NCBI GenBank assembly: GCA_903875215.1
Contig: CAIQVH010000016.1
Coordinates: 528,613 to 592,612, forward strand
Direction: 5' to 3'
DNA: 64,000 bases
Source of the DNA: an uncultured Anaerolineae bacterium
GTDB taxonomy: Bacteria; Chloroflexota; Anaerolineae; Anaerolineales; Villigracilaceae
This document shows, one piece after another, positions 25,445-35,962 of the stretch (positions are counted from its first letter, which is position 1; every line of letters starts with the position of its first letter). The notes beneath the pieces are model-generated. The model was not told the origin of the DNA. It saw nothing but the letters and a program-made list of their open reading frames with translations, and did no database searches. Made by a program: the position numbers and the translations under genes.

Positions 25445-27670
25445 TTACCTGCGGCGATCGAACCCGCCGCGGTTGCCGCCCCGATTTCCGCCTCGGTCTC
25501 CACCGCGGTCTCCGCCGCTGGGCCGGCCACCGCCGCCGCGCGGTTTGTCTTTCTCGCGGGCTTCTTCGGCAGTCCAGCCTTCGAGCACGGCCTGGCGCGA
25601 AAGGCGGATTTTGCCAGCCGGGTCAATATCGGTCACCATGACGGTCAGCTCGTCGCCGATGCCGCAGATGTCTTCGACTTTGTTGACCCGCTCAGAATCG
25701 AGCTGGGAAATGTGAACGAGGCCATCGACGCCGGGCAGGATCTGCACGAAGGCGCCAAACGCTTCGACGCGCACGACTTTGCCGGTGTAGATGCGCCCAA
25801 TTTCAGCGCTTTCGCCGAGCGCTTCGACGCGCGCACGGGCTGCTTCGCCGCCGATACCGTCGGTGCTGGCGATGTACACGGTGCCGTCTTCCTGCACGTC
25901 AATCTTGACGCCGGTTTCTTCCTGCAAGGCGCGGATGTTTTTGCCGCCCGGGCCGATCAGTGCGCCGATTTTATCCACCGGGATTTTGACGGTGATGATG
26001 CGCGGGGCGTGTGGTTTCAGTTCGAGGCGCGGTGCAGGCAGAACTGCGAGCATTTTCTCCAGGATGGAGAGCCGGGCGGTGTGGGCCTGGTCGAGTGCTT
26101 CGGTCATCATTTTGGTGCTCAGACCGCTGATTTTGATGTCCATTTGCAGGGCGGTGATGCCCTTGGTGGTGCCGGCCACCTTGAAATCCATGTCGCCGAG
26201 GTGGTCTTCGGTGCCCTGGATGTCGGTCAGGATTTTGTAGCGGCCGGTTTCATCGGTCACCAGGCCCATTGCCACGCCGGCGACAGGTGCCTTGATCGGC
26301 ACGCCGGCATCCATCAGGGCCAGGGTCGAGCCACAGACGGAGGCCATGGAAGAGGAGCCGTTGGATGCCAGCACTTCGGAGACGAGCCGCAGGGTGTAGG
26401 GGAAGCTTTCTTCGGCCGGGATGACCGGTTCGAGGGCGCGTTCTGCCAGGGCGCCGTGGCCTACCTCGCGGCGGGATTGTCCGCGCAGGGGTTTGACTTC
26501 GCCGGTGGAGAAGGGTGGGAAGTTGTAGTGGTGTAAATAGCGCTTGGTGTCGATGGGGGAGAGATTGTCCAGTTCCTGGGCTTCGCCGAGTGTGCCGAGC
26601 GTGGCCAGGGTCAGCACCTGGGTTTCGCCGCGGGTGAACAGGCCGGAGCCGTGCGCGCGCGGTGAGAGGTTGACTTCACACCAGATTGGGCGGATTTCGG
26701 TTGGGGTGCGGCCATCGGGGCGTTTGCCCAGGCCGAGGATGCGTTCGCGTACAATGGCGCCTTCGGCTTCGCTGAAGGCGGCTTTAACATCTTTAGGCGC
26801 GGGAGATTCCGGGTCGTCGGTGCAAAGTGCAGTGATGAGATCGGTCAGGATGGCATCCATGCCGCTGTAAAATTCGGCTTTGGCGAGTGGTTTGTCGAGC
26901 AGTTCGTTCATCGGGCCGCTGACACGGTCGAGGACGAGTTTGTTCAGGTCATCGGTGGCGTTGGCGAAGGTGGCAGCGCGTTTTGGTTTTCCAGCTTCGG
27001 CGGCCATTTTGAGTTGCAGGTCAATGATCGGCTGGATGGATCGGTGCCCGAGTTCCAGTGCGGCGACCATGACGTCTTCGGGGATTTCATCGGCGCCACA
27101 TTCCACCATCAGGATGGCGTCGCGGGTGCCGGCCAGGCGCAGGTCGAGGTCTGATTGGGCCATTTCGGCGAAGGTGGGGTTGAGGACGAACTGGCCGTTG
27201 ACTCGGCCAACCCGTACGGCGCCAACGGGGCCGCCCCAGGGGATGTCGGAGATCATGATTGCGGCAGATGCGGCGTTGATGGCCAGGATGTCTAGCGGGT
27301 TGATGCCATCGGAGGACAGCGAGAACATCATGACCTGGACTTCGTTGCGCATGCCGTGCGCGAAGAGCGGGCGCAGTGGGCGGTCGGTCAGGCGGGCGGT
27401 CAGGATGGCTTCTGTGCTGGGGCGTCCTTCGCGGCGAAAGAACGAGCCGGGGATTTTCCCGCCGGCGTAAAGGCGTTCTTCGTATTCGACGGAGAGTGGG
27501 AAGAAGTCAATGCCTTCGCGCACGCCGCCCATGGTGGCGGCGGCGAAGATGATGGCTTCATCGATCCCGACGGTGACCGCGCCGCCGGCCTGATGGGCCA
27601 GCTTGCCGGTTTCAAAGGAAATGGTACGCGTCCCGACGGTGGTCGAGTAGCGTTTTACTTCTGGTTTCAT
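25445..27670 (-). CDS. pnp: polyribonucleotide nucleotidyltransferase (PNPase)
   Basis: A 741-residue phosphorolytic 3'-5' exoribonuclease. Two RNase PH domains (about 10-230 and 310-540) are followed by a KH domain with [20 protein letters not shown] and an S1 domain (about 620-690, [19 protein letters not shown]). The tail after 710 is Gly/Arg/Asp-rich (RGG-like), adding an RNA-binding disordered end. AGGAGA precedes the ATG. It lies downstream of rpsO in the same direction, as in many bacteria, with a hairpin in the gap. Confidence 0.95.
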   Translation of the reverse strand: MKPEVKRYSTTVGTRTISFETGKLAHQAGGAVTVGIDEAIIFAAATMGGVREGIDFFPLSVEYEERLYAGGKIPGSFFRREGRPSTEAILTARLTDRPLRPLFAHGMRNEVQVMMFSLSSDGINPLDILAINAASAAIMISDIPWGGPVGAVRVGRVNGQFVLNPTFAEMAQSDLDLRLAGTRDAILMVECGADEIPEDVMVAALELGHRSIQPIIDLQLKMAAEAGKPKRAATFANATDDLNKLVLDRVSGPMNELLDKPLAKAEFYSGMDAILTDLITALCTDDPESPAPKDVKAAFSEAEGAIVRERILGLGKRPDGRTPTEIRPIWCEVNLSPRAHGSGLFTRGETQVLTLATLGTLGEAQELDNLSPIDTKRYLHHYNFPPFSTGEVKPLRGQSRREVGHGALAERALEPVIPAEESFPYTLRLVSEVLASNGSSSMASVCGSTLALMDAGVPIKAPVAGVAMGLVTDETGRYKILTDIQGTEDHLGDMDFKVAGTTKGITALQMDIKISGLSTKMMTEALDQAHTARLSILEKMLAVLPAPRLELKPHAPRIITVKIPVDKIGALIGPGGKNIRALQEETGVKIDVQEDGTVYIASTDGIGGEAARARVEALGESAEIGRIYTGKVVRVEAFGAFVQILPGVDGLVHISQLDSERVNKVEDICGIGDELTVMVTDIDPAGKIRLSRQAVLEGWTAEEAREKDKPRGGGGRPSGGDRGGDRGGNRGGNRGGFDRRR

Positions 27671-27800
27671 TTATTGTCTCCTGTATTCTGTAGCGGGAGA
27701 TGTTCCCGCACAATGACTTTTCCGCCTGGTCAGGGACTGAGGCATGTGGGCAATTGCCATTGCCGGCATGTTTCAATTCCTGACTGCGGGCGATTCGGAT

Positions 27801-27825
27801 AGGGGCGTCCCCGCGGGACGCCCCT
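27801..27825 (-). terminator. rpsO-pnp intergenic hairpin
   Basis: AGGGGCGTCCC/GGGACGCCCCT is an 11-bp perfect stem with a three-base loop, just after the rpsO stop. No T-run is present. It may be a partial terminator or a processing site in the rpsO-pnp leader, as found at the equivalent E. coli junction. Confidence 0.6.
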
Positions 27826-27835
27826 ACAGATTGGC

Positions 27836-28108
27836 TTACTTGTGACGCAGGTTCAGGCGCTCGGTGATGGCCAGGTAACGCTGGTAATCAGTCTTGCGCA
27901 GGTAGGTCAACATGCGGCGGCGCTGACCAACCATGCTGAGCAGGCCACGGCGGCAGGACTCATCGTGCTTGTTGGCGCGTAAGTGCTCTGTCAGTTGCTG
28001 GATGCGGCTGGTGAGCAAAGCGATTTGCACATCGGTCGAGCCGGTGTCGGTTTCGCTGCGTTGGAAGCTGGCGATGACCTGTGTTTTCTTTTCTTTTTGC
28101 AGAGGCAT
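27836..28108 (-). CDS. rpsO: 30S ribosomal protein S15
   Basis: A 90-residue protein with the full S15 signature: GSTDVQIALLTSRIQQLTEHL (about 23-43), HDESCRRGLLSMVGQRRRML and YLRKTDYQRYLAITERLNLR. It binds the central domain of 16S rRNA. AGGAGA precedes the ATG. A TATAAT box about 85 bases upstream gives a leader that could hold an autoregulatory structure. Confidence 0.97.
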   Translation of the reverse strand: MPLQKEKKTQVIASFQRSETDTGSTDVQIALLTSRIQQLTEHLRANKHDESCRRGLLSMVGQRRRMLTYLRKTDYQRYLAITERLNLRHK

Positions 28109-28192
28109 GACGTTGCTTCTCCTTTCCTACAGGATGGTGCGGGTCTCCAGGCGGGCAGCCGAAACCGCCGGCCGGACCAGTCACGGGAGTGA

Positions 28193-28198
28193 ATTATA
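28193..28198 (-). promoter_or_regulatory. -10 element for rpsO-pnp
   Basis: TATAAT on the minus strand, about 85 bases upstream of the rpsO ATG. No convincing -35 hexamer is visible. Confidence 0.5.
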
Positions 28199-28204
28199 CC
28201 ATAA

Positions 28205-29008
28205 TCAAGGCGAGGTTTTTTGTCGCACCATTTCCAATACGGCTGGTTGCAGCGGGGCGGGCAGGGCGGGTATCATGCGTCGAATGACGACCGCTGTTTG
28301 CGGGGAGGTGGAACCGGCGATTGATTGACGCAGGAAATAGGTCGTTTCGATGGGCGAGGCCCGGTACAGGGCGCTGATCATCTCAACCAGTTCGTTTTGC
28401 AGGCTGGAGGGGGCGTTCTGTATGATTGGGGTGAGCAGGCTGTAGATGGGTGGCAAATTATCGTAGGCGGGGTCTTCCAGGAGCGGGATCAGGGCGTAAA
28501 TGGCGTATTCCCATAGTTTTGGTTTGGCGGGATTCAGCCAGGTGTTGATCAGTTCCAGGAAGTGGTTGGGGTTTTCTCGCCGCAGCCTTATCAGGCTCAG
28601 GTTGAGCAGAGCGGTGCGCACCCGTTTGTCGCGGCTGTGACCGACCCAGTTGTTGATGCGCTCGACCAGCCCGGGGGTTTCGGGATGTGTTTTTCCAAGC
28701 AGGGCGGCGGCTAGCAGGCGGGTTTCAATGTAGCCAGCTTGCCAGAGTGCGGCGGTCAGGGCCAGGGTTTGCTCGGGGAAGGAGGCTGCCAGCGGGTTGA
28801 GTTCCATTTCGATTTGACGGAGGACGGCTTGCGGGGCGCGGTAGGCGGGCAGCACGGAGGCGGGGGCAGCGATGGTGGTGCGCAGGGTCCGATCGGCATA
28901 CAGGTCGAGGATTTTCTCCAACTCAACGATAAAAACCGCAGGCTGGTCGAATTTTTCGACCAGCACAGCGGCCTGGGTCTTCAGACGAGCGATGTCGATG
29001 GCGGGCAT
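28205..29008 (-). CDS. HEAT-repeat protein, possibly AlkD-like DNA alkylation repair
   Basis: A 267-residue all-helical protein. Repeated 35-45 residue helical pairs (for example LWEYAIYALIPLLEDPAY) resemble the HEAT-like repeats of the AlkC/AlkD DNA alkylation repair family, and ALWQAGYIETRLLAAALLG is the part most like AlkD. A DNA glycosylase role is possible, but the catalytic aspartate and tryptophans were not located with confidence. GGAGGAG precedes the ATG. It follows proS by 51 bases on the same strand. Confidence 0.6.
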   Translation of the reverse strand: MPAIDIARLKTQAAVLVEKFDQPAVFIVELEKILDLYADRTLRTTIAAPASVLPAYRAPQAVLRQIEMELNPLAASFPEQTLALTAALWQAGYIETRLLAAALLGKTHPETPGLVERINNWVGHSRDKRVRTALLNLSLIRLRRENPNHFLELINTWLNPAKPKLWEYAIYALIPLLEDPAYDNLPPIYSLLTPIIQNAPSSLQNELVEMISALYRASPIETTYFLRQSIAGSTSPQTAVVIRRMIPALPAPLQPAVLEMVRQKTSP

Positions 29009-29059
29009 GTTTTTCTCCTCCCCCAGATTCGGTTGAATTTGGGGGAGGCTGGGATGGGG

Positions 29060-30610
<1,551 letters not shown>

Positions 30611-31141
30611 CTAATTGTCCAAAAACGTGACAGCAGTATGAATATCCGGGGCAAATTGTATCAGTTCACGTTGGTGTTGGGGCGTGTACTGTCCCAGTTG
30701 GGAGAAAACCTGATCGAGGACGGACTGCCAGCCAGCCCCGATCAGGATCAGCGGCCTACGGGGCAGGGCTTCCACGATCATCAAATTCCACATCAGGGCA
30801 ATTTCTGTCAGCGTGCCGGGGCCGCCGGGCAGGGCCAGGGCCGCATCACAGCCGGTGATCAGGGCACTCAGCCTTTCTTGCAACGTTTGGAAGCGCCGTT
30901 CTTCCCGTACCCAGGCATTGGCACTGACTTTGCGCCAATTCTCAATATCGGTGCAGGTCACGCCGATTACGTGCCCGCCTGCTTCGGCAGCTCCCCGGCT
31001 GACAGCTTCCATGGTGCCGATGTAGCCGCCGGTCAGGACGGCGTGGCCTGCCTCGGCGAGCAAACTGCCGAGAGTGTAAGCTTCCGCATAGGCGGGAGTA
31101 TCTGGTTGCGGCTGGGAACCGCCGAAAACGGTAACATTCAT
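30611..31141 (-). CDS. LOG-family (lysine-decarboxylase-like) protein
   Basis: A 176-residue Rossmann-fold protein. It begins MNVTVFGGSQPQPDTPAY and carries the conserved PGGPGTLTE motif (about residues 95-103) and GGYIGTMEAVSRGA (about 38-51). Related proteins are cytokinin-riboside phosphate phosphoribohydrolases or of unknown role; here a nucleotide 5'-monophosphate is the likely ligand. The ATG at 31141 has AAGGA upstream; a longer frame from 31219 overlaps the mazG-like gene and is rejected. Confidence 0.85.
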   Translation of the reverse strand: MNVTVFGGSQPQPDTPAYAEAYTLGSLLAEAGHAVLTGGYIGTMEAVSRGAAEAGGHVIGVTCTDIENWRKVSANAWVREERRFQTLQERLSALITGCDAALALPGGPGTLTEIALMWNLMIVEALPRRPLILIGAGWQSVLDQVFSQLGQYTPQHQRELIQFAPDIHTAVTFLDN

Positions 31142-31167
31142 GTGAAATTTCCTTTTTCGGTCAAAAG

Positions 31168-31509
31168 TCATCCGCTGGTTGATTTTTGACTTTCGCCGTC
31201 TATTAAATCTTTGTCCCATTCGCGGTTGGCGTTAACCCTGAGCTTGTTCAGCACGGCTTGCTCCAGGTCGATGCCGCTGATGGAAGCCAATTGCAAAAGG
31301 TAAAGCGTGACATCCGCCAGTTCGGAGGCCAGTTCATCCTTATCTTTGACTTCGTCGCGCCACTGGAAGTGCTCCAGGATTTCAGCGGCTTCCAGTGAGA
31401 GTGAAATGGCCAGGTTGCGCGGTGTTTGCGGACGCTTGCTTGCGGGTTCGTACCAGCCTTTCGAGCGGACAAAAGCATGCATTTGTTCGGTGAGTTCGCG
31501 GAGGTCCAT
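31168..31509 (-). CDS. MazG-like nucleotide pyrophosphohydrolase
   Basis: A 113-residue protein with the MazG/RS21-C6 fold. The metal-binding motif LEAAEILEHFQW (E-x-x-E near residue 40) and the later ELADVTLYLLQL with E-x-x-D (near 65) are present. Members hydrolyse non-canonical dNTPs, often dCTP analogues, to monophosphates. It is followed by the LOG-family gene after 26 bases. Upstream lies a small leaderless open frame and an intrinsic terminator. Confidence 0.88.
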   Translation of the reverse strand: MDLRELTEQMHAFVRSKGWYEPASKRPQTPRNLAISLSLEAAEILEHFQWRDEVKDKDELASELADVTLYLLQLASISGIDLEQAVLNKLRVNANREWDKDLIDGESQKSTSG

Positions 31510-31550
31510 AAATTACCTGTAGAATTGCTTCGCACCCTGGCCGCCGGGTC

Positions 31551-31586
31551 AATAAAAAGCGGCTCCCTGGGTCTGGGAGCCGCTTT
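31551..31586 (-). terminator. intrinsic terminator upstream of the mazG-like gene
   Basis: AAAGCGGCTCCC pairs with GGGAGCCGCTTT (12 bp) around a seven-base loop; on the minus strand it is followed by TTATT in a T-rich run. Confidence 0.85.
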
Positions 31587-31604
31587 GGCAATTTCAAAAC
31601 GAAC

Positions 31605-31661
31605 CTATCCAGACCAGGAGGTTTGAGTTTCAGGGGACGGGGACGGATGTTTGGTCAGCAT
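31605..31661 (-). CDS. possible 18-residue leaderless micro-ORF
   Basis: ATG lies six bases after a minus-strand TATAAT and opens an 18-codon frame rich in Ser, Pro and Thr (begins MLTKHPSPSPETQ). A terminator follows within 20 bases. The promoter, frame and terminator define an RNA of about 110 bases, either a leader for the mazG-like gene or an independent small RNA. Translation is unproven. Confidence 0.3.
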   Translation of the reverse strand: MLTKHPSPSPETQTSWSG

Positions 31662-31667
31662 GCACGA

Positions 31668-31673
31668 ATTATA
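31668..31673 (-). promoter_or_regulatory. -10 element for the small leader/RNA
   Basis: TATAAT on the minus strand. The 12-base palindrome TTTCCATGGAAA at 31687-31698 lies in the -35 region and could be a protein-binding site. Confidence 0.5.
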
Positions 31674-31806
31674 CCCAAAAAAACGGTTTCCATGGAAAAT
31701 GCTCCGAGATTGCCATATCGGCACGTCGCAAAAGTCGGCGGTTAAAGTAGGGCATCCGGGAGTTGAAGGCTTTTTGGGTGCAGTCCTCTTTTTGGGCACA
31801 ATGCAC

Positions 31807-31812
31807 TATAAT
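31807..31812 (+). promoter_or_regulatory. -10 element of the DHH/CBS/CCA fusion gene
   Basis: TATAAT ends six bases before the ATG at 31819, which is also where the domain homology starts; the transcript should be leaderless. Confidence 0.65.
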
Positions 31813-31818
31813 TTCATT

Positions 31819-34449
31819 ATGCATCTTATTTTGACGCACGAGCAGGCTGATTTTGACGCATTGGCTGCCCTGGCCGCGGCTGCGCTGTTGAACGACTCGA
31901 CACTGGCGGTGCTTCCCCGCCGCATGAACCGCAATGTGCGCTCGTTCCTGACTCTCTATGGCGCAGATTTTAGCTTTTTCGACCCGCGTGATTTGCCTCC
32001 CGGCACGGTTGAGCAGGTTACGCTCGTGGATACTCAGTCCCTGATTACCCTTAAGGGGATGAGCGCGCGGACGCAGATCCGCGTTTTTGATCACCACCCG
32101 CGCCGCAAGAACTGCCCGGATGATTGGGATGTGACCTGTTTTGAGTTGGGCGCCACCACGACCTGGTTTGTCGAGGCTGTGCAGACGTCTCAGGAAACGC
32201 CGACCTCCTTGCAGGCTACGCTCTTTCTGCTGGGAATTTACGAAGATACTGGCTCGTTGACTTATTCCCGCACCACTGCACGCGATGTGCGCGCTGCGGC
32301 CTGGTTGCTGGATCAGGGCGCCGATTTGCGGGTTGCCGCACGGTTTCTAAACCCGCCGCTGACCCATGACCAGCGCGAAATCTATGATCGGCTGGTATCT
32401 GCTGTCGAGACTCATGAAATTAATGGGCATCGCATCGTGCTCTCCTGCGGCATAGCCCCCGGCCTGACGGAAGAAATCTCCACCCTCGCGCATAAACTCC
32501 GCGACCTGCTCGATCCCGATGCCTTGTTCGTACTCGTCCAGACCGATGAAGGCGTGCGGCTGGTGGCGCGTTCCACCACCGATGGCATCGACGTGGCCGC
32601 GATTGCTGCCCACTTCAATGGGGGAGGCCACGACCGGGCCGCTGCGGCCTTGATCAAGAAGGAGTCCGGCGAACTAGAATCCATCCGCGCCAGGTTGCTC
32701 GATCTGCTTCCAGCCCATGTCCGCGCACCGCTCGTCGTAGCCCAGGTCATGTCGCGCCGCCCGCATACCCTGGCAGCTGATACGCCTGTCGAGGAAGCCG
32801 CTAAGTGGATGACGCGCTATGGCTATGAAGGTTTTCCCGTTACCCGCGATGGCCGGCTCATAGGTCTGCTCACCCGCCGGGCCGTCGACCGCGCCATCAA
32901 TCACCATCTCAACCTGCCTGCTTCCAGCCTGATGGAGGCTGGCGAAGTGGCCGTACCTCCCTCTGCCACACTCCAGCAGGTGCAGGCGCTGATGATTGAG
33001 AGCGGCTGGGGCCAGATCCCGGTAATCGACCCGGACACACAAAAAATCATCGGCATCATTACCCGCACTGATTTGCTCAAGACCCTTGCCCCACGCCCGC
33101 GGGCGGCCTCTGCGCAGGCTCGCGATGCGGTCCGCAAACTGGAACGAGGCTTGCCGCCCGAGCGCCTGGCGCTGATCCGCGCGGTGGCCGAGCAGGCTGC
33201 CAGCCAGCATATGCCGGTTTACATCGTTGGAGGTTTTGTGCGCGACCTGCTGCTTGAGCACCCCAGCCTCGATTTTGACATCGTCGTCGAGGGTGATGCC
33301 ATTGCCCTGGCGCACGCGCTGGCTGAAAAACATGGCGGCAAGGTGACCAGTCACAGCCGCTTTGGGACGGCAAAATGGCTTCTTGGTAACTCGGTATTTG
33401 GGAATCGGGAATTGGAACCCGGCCTCCCGCAACCCGTTGTCCGACTCCCAATTCCCGAATCCCTTGACCTGATCTCCTCGCGCCAGGAATATTACGAACA
33501 CCCCACGGCACTGCCGACGGTTGAACATGGCAGCATCAAGCTCGACCTGCACCGCCGCGATTTCACCATTAACACGCTTGCCTTGCGCCTGGATGGCCGT
33601 CATTTTGGTGAACTGCACGATTATTATGGCGGCCTGCCCGATTTGCATAATCACTGCATTCGCGTTCTGCATTCCTTATCCTTTGTCGATGACCCAACGC
33701 GCATGCTGCGCGCCGTGCGTTACGAACAGCGCTACGGATTTTCCATAGAACCGCGCACCTTACAGTTGATGGATGAAGCCCGCCCGCTGCTGGCGCGGCT
33801 CTCCCAGGAGCGTGTCCGTCACGAACTTGATCTGATTCTGGCCGAATCCCGCTCGGCGGCTATGTTGGCGCGACTGGCCAGCCTGGGATTGTTGAACGCC
33901 ATTTCGGCAGAATTGCCCTGGAATGCGGCCCTCCACGTGCGGCTTGAAATGGGCTTGCAGCAGCCCCCTCCGCCCGGCTGGAAATTGACCCCGCCAGCCG
34001 CGGGCCTGCCGATAAACGAGACGCTCGGCTACCTGCTCTGGCTGCTCGATCTGCCAGCGGTGACGCTGGAGCAGTTGTACGCCCGCCTGCGCTGGTCTGT
34101 CAGCCTGTATCGCGCCATTTTGGCGGCCTCCGCACTGAAGCGTGATTTACCCGCCCTGGGTGGGGCACCCGCCTCGAAATGGGTGGCGCGGCTCGAGAGC
34201 GTGCCGAACCTGGCTTTGTTCGCGGTATATCTGACCAGCGGCGAATCAGCGCTTGAGGCCTATGTCACGCGCTGGCAGAACATCCACCCAAAAACCGACG
34301 GCGCCGCCCTGAAATCGCGTGGGCTGCCGCCGGGGCGCGCTTACCAGGAAATTCTCGGGCAGCTGCGCGCCGCCTGGCTGGATGGCGAAATTGATTCGGA
34401 ACAGACGGAACAAAAACTCCTCGAAAAGCTGCTCTCCCGGTATACTTAA
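31819..34449 (+). CDS. DHH phosphoesterase - CBS - CBS - tRNA nucleotidyltransferase fusion
   Basis: An 876-residue multidomain enzyme. Residues 1-300 are a DHH/DHHA1 phosphoesterase (MHLILTHEQADFDALAA; VFDHH at 90-94; FNGGGHDRAAAA near 275). Residues ~311-430 are a CBS pair (VMSRRPHTLAADTPVEEAA; GIITRTDLLKTL). Residues ~465-876 are a class II poly(A)/CCA nucleotidyltransferase (GGFVRDLLL near 471; D485-F-D487; RRDFTINTLAL near 579). The last part should add or repair tRNA 3' ends, and the DHH part degrades nano-RNA or cyclic dinucleotides. The start is ATG 31819, directly after TATAAT. An in-frame palindromic insertion lies at residues ~523-550. Confidence 0.9.
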   Translation: MHLILTHEQADFDALAALAAAALLNDSTLAVLPRRMNRNVRSFLTLYGADFSFFDPRDLPPGTVEQVTLVDTQSLITLKGMSARTQIRVFDHHPRRKNCPDDWDVTCFELGATTTWFVEAVQTSQETPTSLQATLFLLGIYEDTGSLTYSRTTARDVRAAAWLLDQGADLRVAARFLNPPLTHDQREIYDRLVSAVETHEINGHRIVLSCGIAPGLTEEISTLAHKLRDLLDPDALFVLVQTDEGVRLVARSTTDGIDVAAIAAHFNGGGHDRAAAALIKKESGELESIRARLLDLLPAHVRAPLVVAQVMSRRPHTLAADTPVEEAAKWMTRYGYEGFPVTRDGRLIGLLTRRAVDRAINHHLNLPASSLMEAGEVAVPPSATLQQVQALMIESGWGQIPVIDPDTQKIIGIITRTDLLKTLAPRPRAASAQARDAVRKLERGLPPERLALIRAVAEQAASQHMPVYIVGGFVRDLLLEHPSLDFDIVVEGDAIALAHALAEKHGGKVTSHSRFGTAKWLLGNSVFGNRELEPGLPQPVVRLPIPESLDLISSRQEYYEHPTALPTVEHGSIKLDLHRRDFTINTLALRLDGRHFGELHDYYGGLPDLHNHCIRVLHSLSFVDDPTRMLRAVRYEQRYGFSIEPRTLQLMDEARPLLARLSQERVRHELDLILAESRSAAMLARLASLGLLNAISAELPWNAALHVRLEMGLQQPPPPGWKLTPPAAGLPINETLGYLLWLLDLPAVTLEQLYARLRWSVSLYRAILAASALKRDLPALGGAPASKWVARLESVPNLALFAVYLTSGESALEAYVTRWQNIHPKTDGAALKSRGLPPGRAYQEILGQLRAAWLDGEIDSEQTEQKLLEKLLSRYT
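33400..33463 (+). repeat. palindromic insertion inside the tRNA nucleotidyltransferase domain
   Basis: GGGAATCGGGAATTGG (33400-33415) and CCAATTCCCGAATCCC (33448-33463) are inverted repeats with one mismatch, separated by 32 bases. The segment is in frame and falls between the FGTAKW strand and the LDLISSRQEYY motif, adding roughly 20-25 residues not expected in the family. Confidence 0.75.
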
Positions 34450-34452
34450 GCT

Positions 34453-35028
34453 ATGGACGATTCTTCCGCCTATCCCTACCGTTTGCGCCAGGATTTTCTC
34501 TCGTCGGCCGAGGGCGCTTTTTTTCGTGTGCTGCAAGAAATGGTCAGGGGACGATTGCATATCTGCCCCAAGGTTTCTCTGCAGGAACTGTTTTTCACCA
34601 CCCGTCCCAACGAGAATATCTTGTATGCCAATAAGTTGCAGCGCAAGCACATTGATTTCCTGCTGCTGCGTTGCGATACCCTCAAACCTGCGCTGGCAGT
34701 CCAACTGGATTATCCGCGTCAGGCTGACCATCGCCAGGCGGAAGGGTTCCTGGATAACCTGTGTGCCGCGGCAGCTTTGCCGCTGGTCTACGTCATCGTT
34801 CGGCCGACGTATGACGTGCCGACCCTGGCCGCAGATTTTGCCGAGGCGATGAAGAAGGTGCGCGGCGAAAATGCGCTCCACCACACTGATTTTTCGCCCA
34901 TCTGCCCAAAGTGCGGCATTACGATGGTGCTGCGGTTTTACAAGGACGGCCCCAAAAAGGGCGAGCGCTATTACGGCTGCCTGAACTTCCCGCAGTGCCA
35001 GGAAACTGTCGAAGTGGGTACAACCTGA
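34453..35028 (+). CDS. DUF2726 protein with C-terminal topoisomerase-type zinc ribbon
   Basis: A 191-residue protein. Residues 1-135 resemble the DUF2726 nuclease-like fold (LSSAEGAFFRVLQEMVRG; KHIDFLLLRCDTLKPALAVQLD), in which a D-x-x-L-L/A-V-Q-L core is typical of restriction-endonuclease-like folds. The C-terminal ~45 residues hold a zinc ribbon (CPKCG and CLNFPQC), as in topoisomerase I tails. A DNA-binding or DNA-processing role is inferred only. It starts three bases after the upstream fusion gene. Confidence 0.75.
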   Translation: MDDSSAYPYRLRQDFLSSAEGAFFRVLQEMVRGRLHICPKVSLQELFFTTRPNENILYANKLQRKHIDFLLLRCDTLKPALAVQLDYPRQADHRQAEGFLDNLCAAAALPLVYVIVRPTYDVPTLAADFAEAMKKVRGENALHHTDFSPICPKCGITMVLRFYKDGPKKGERYYGCLNFPQCQETVEVGTT

Positions 35029-35068
35029 TGGCGCTAAACGCGCACCCGAGGAATGAAAATCAACCTGT

Positions 35069-35851
35069 ATGAACCTGCAACCCAGCCTCGATTTTGCCAC
35101 TGATTTGGCTTACCGCGCCGGAAAGATTACCCTCGGCTACTTCAACGCCGGGGTGCGTCCCGATTATAAGGCGGATGACACCCCCGTTACCGCCGCCGAT
35201 CGCGCCGCCGAACAATTTATCCGCGCCGAGATTGAGAAAAAATTCCCCTTTCACGCCATCCTCGGTGAAGAATTCGGCGAATCCGCTGCTGATGGGGCTT
35301 CCCATCGCTGGATCATCGACCCGATCGATGGCACAAAATCCTTCCTGCGCGGAGTGCCGCTCTACGCTGTGTTGATTGGCCTTGAAATTGAAGGCGTCAT
35401 TCGTGTCGGCGCCGCCTATTATCCCGGCACCGATGAGATGCTATGCGCCGCTGACGGCCTGGGCGCCTGGTGGAACGGCCGTCGTGCGCGCGTCTCGCAG
35501 GTTGAAAATTTTGAGCGGGCCTTCGTCTGTTTCACCAGCCTGCGCGACATGGAAAAATACGGCCGCCGCGCCGCCTGGGAGCGCCTGAGTGCTGTTGCCT
35601 ATGCGGCACGCGGCTGGAGCGATGCCTACGGTTACCTGTGTGTTGCCACCGGGCGCGCCGAAGCCATGCTCGACCCAATCATGTCCATCTGGGATTGTGC
35701 CCCTTTTCCGGTCATTTTGCGCGAGGCGGGAGGATATTTTGGCAGCTGGGATGGGCGTATTGGACACACCCACTCTGAAGCACTGGCCTGTAACGCGGTC
35801 ATCCAGGAAAAACTGCTCGCATTGCTGCAAGACAAGGCACCGCAATCCTAG
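35069..35851 (+). CDS. inositol-monophosphatase-family phosphatase (HisN-like)
   Basis: A 260-residue Mg2+-dependent phosphatase. The metal site motifs are GEEFGE (near 70), WIIDPIDGTKSF (near 81-92) and the C-terminal WDCAPFPVILREAGG (near 210). The insertion of R-G-V-P-L-Y after the second motif is common in the histidinol-phosphatase branch of the family. Substrates could be histidinol phosphate, inositol phosphate or a sugar phosphate. It ends a three-gene plus-strand run and is followed by a very strong hairpin. Confidence 0.88.
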   Translation: MNLQPSLDFATDLAYRAGKITLGYFNAGVRPDYKADDTPVTAADRAAEQFIRAEIEKKFPFHAILGEEFGESAADGASHRWIIDPIDGTKSFLRGVPLYAVLIGLEIEGVIRVGAAYYPGTDEMLCAADGLGAWWNGRRARVSQVENFERAFVCFTSLRDMEKYGRRAAWERLSAVAYAARGWSDAYGYLCVATGRAEAMLDPIMSIWDCAPFPVILREAGGYFGSWDGRIGHTHSEALACNAVIQEKLLALLQDKAPQS

Positions 35852-35890
35852 CCAGATCGCAACCAGGCAGGTTCTTCTCTACGACTAAAT

Positions 35891-35927
35891 AACCAGGCCC
35901 CGGGCAGTGAATGCCCGGGGCCTGGTT
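35891..35927 (+). terminator. bidirectional terminator hairpin
   Basis: AACCAGGCCCCGGGCA pairs with TGCCCGGGGCCTGGTT (16 bp perfect) around GTGAA, between convergent genes. Short T-containing tracts follow on both strands. Confidence 0.8.
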
Positions 35928-35962
35928 TCATTTCGATCTCCACGGCCTGCTCACGGGATTTG

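Noticed and set aside
25384..25626. N-terminal extension of the MFS transporter rich in Ala/Lys
   Set aside because: It is a reading of the end of pnp and the intergenic hairpin in another frame; the MFS homology begins at 25383.
27801..27825. CRISPR-like or insertion-element repeat between rpsO and pnp
   Set aside because: It is a single hairpin without direct-repeat partners in the window; a transcription or processing signal is enough.
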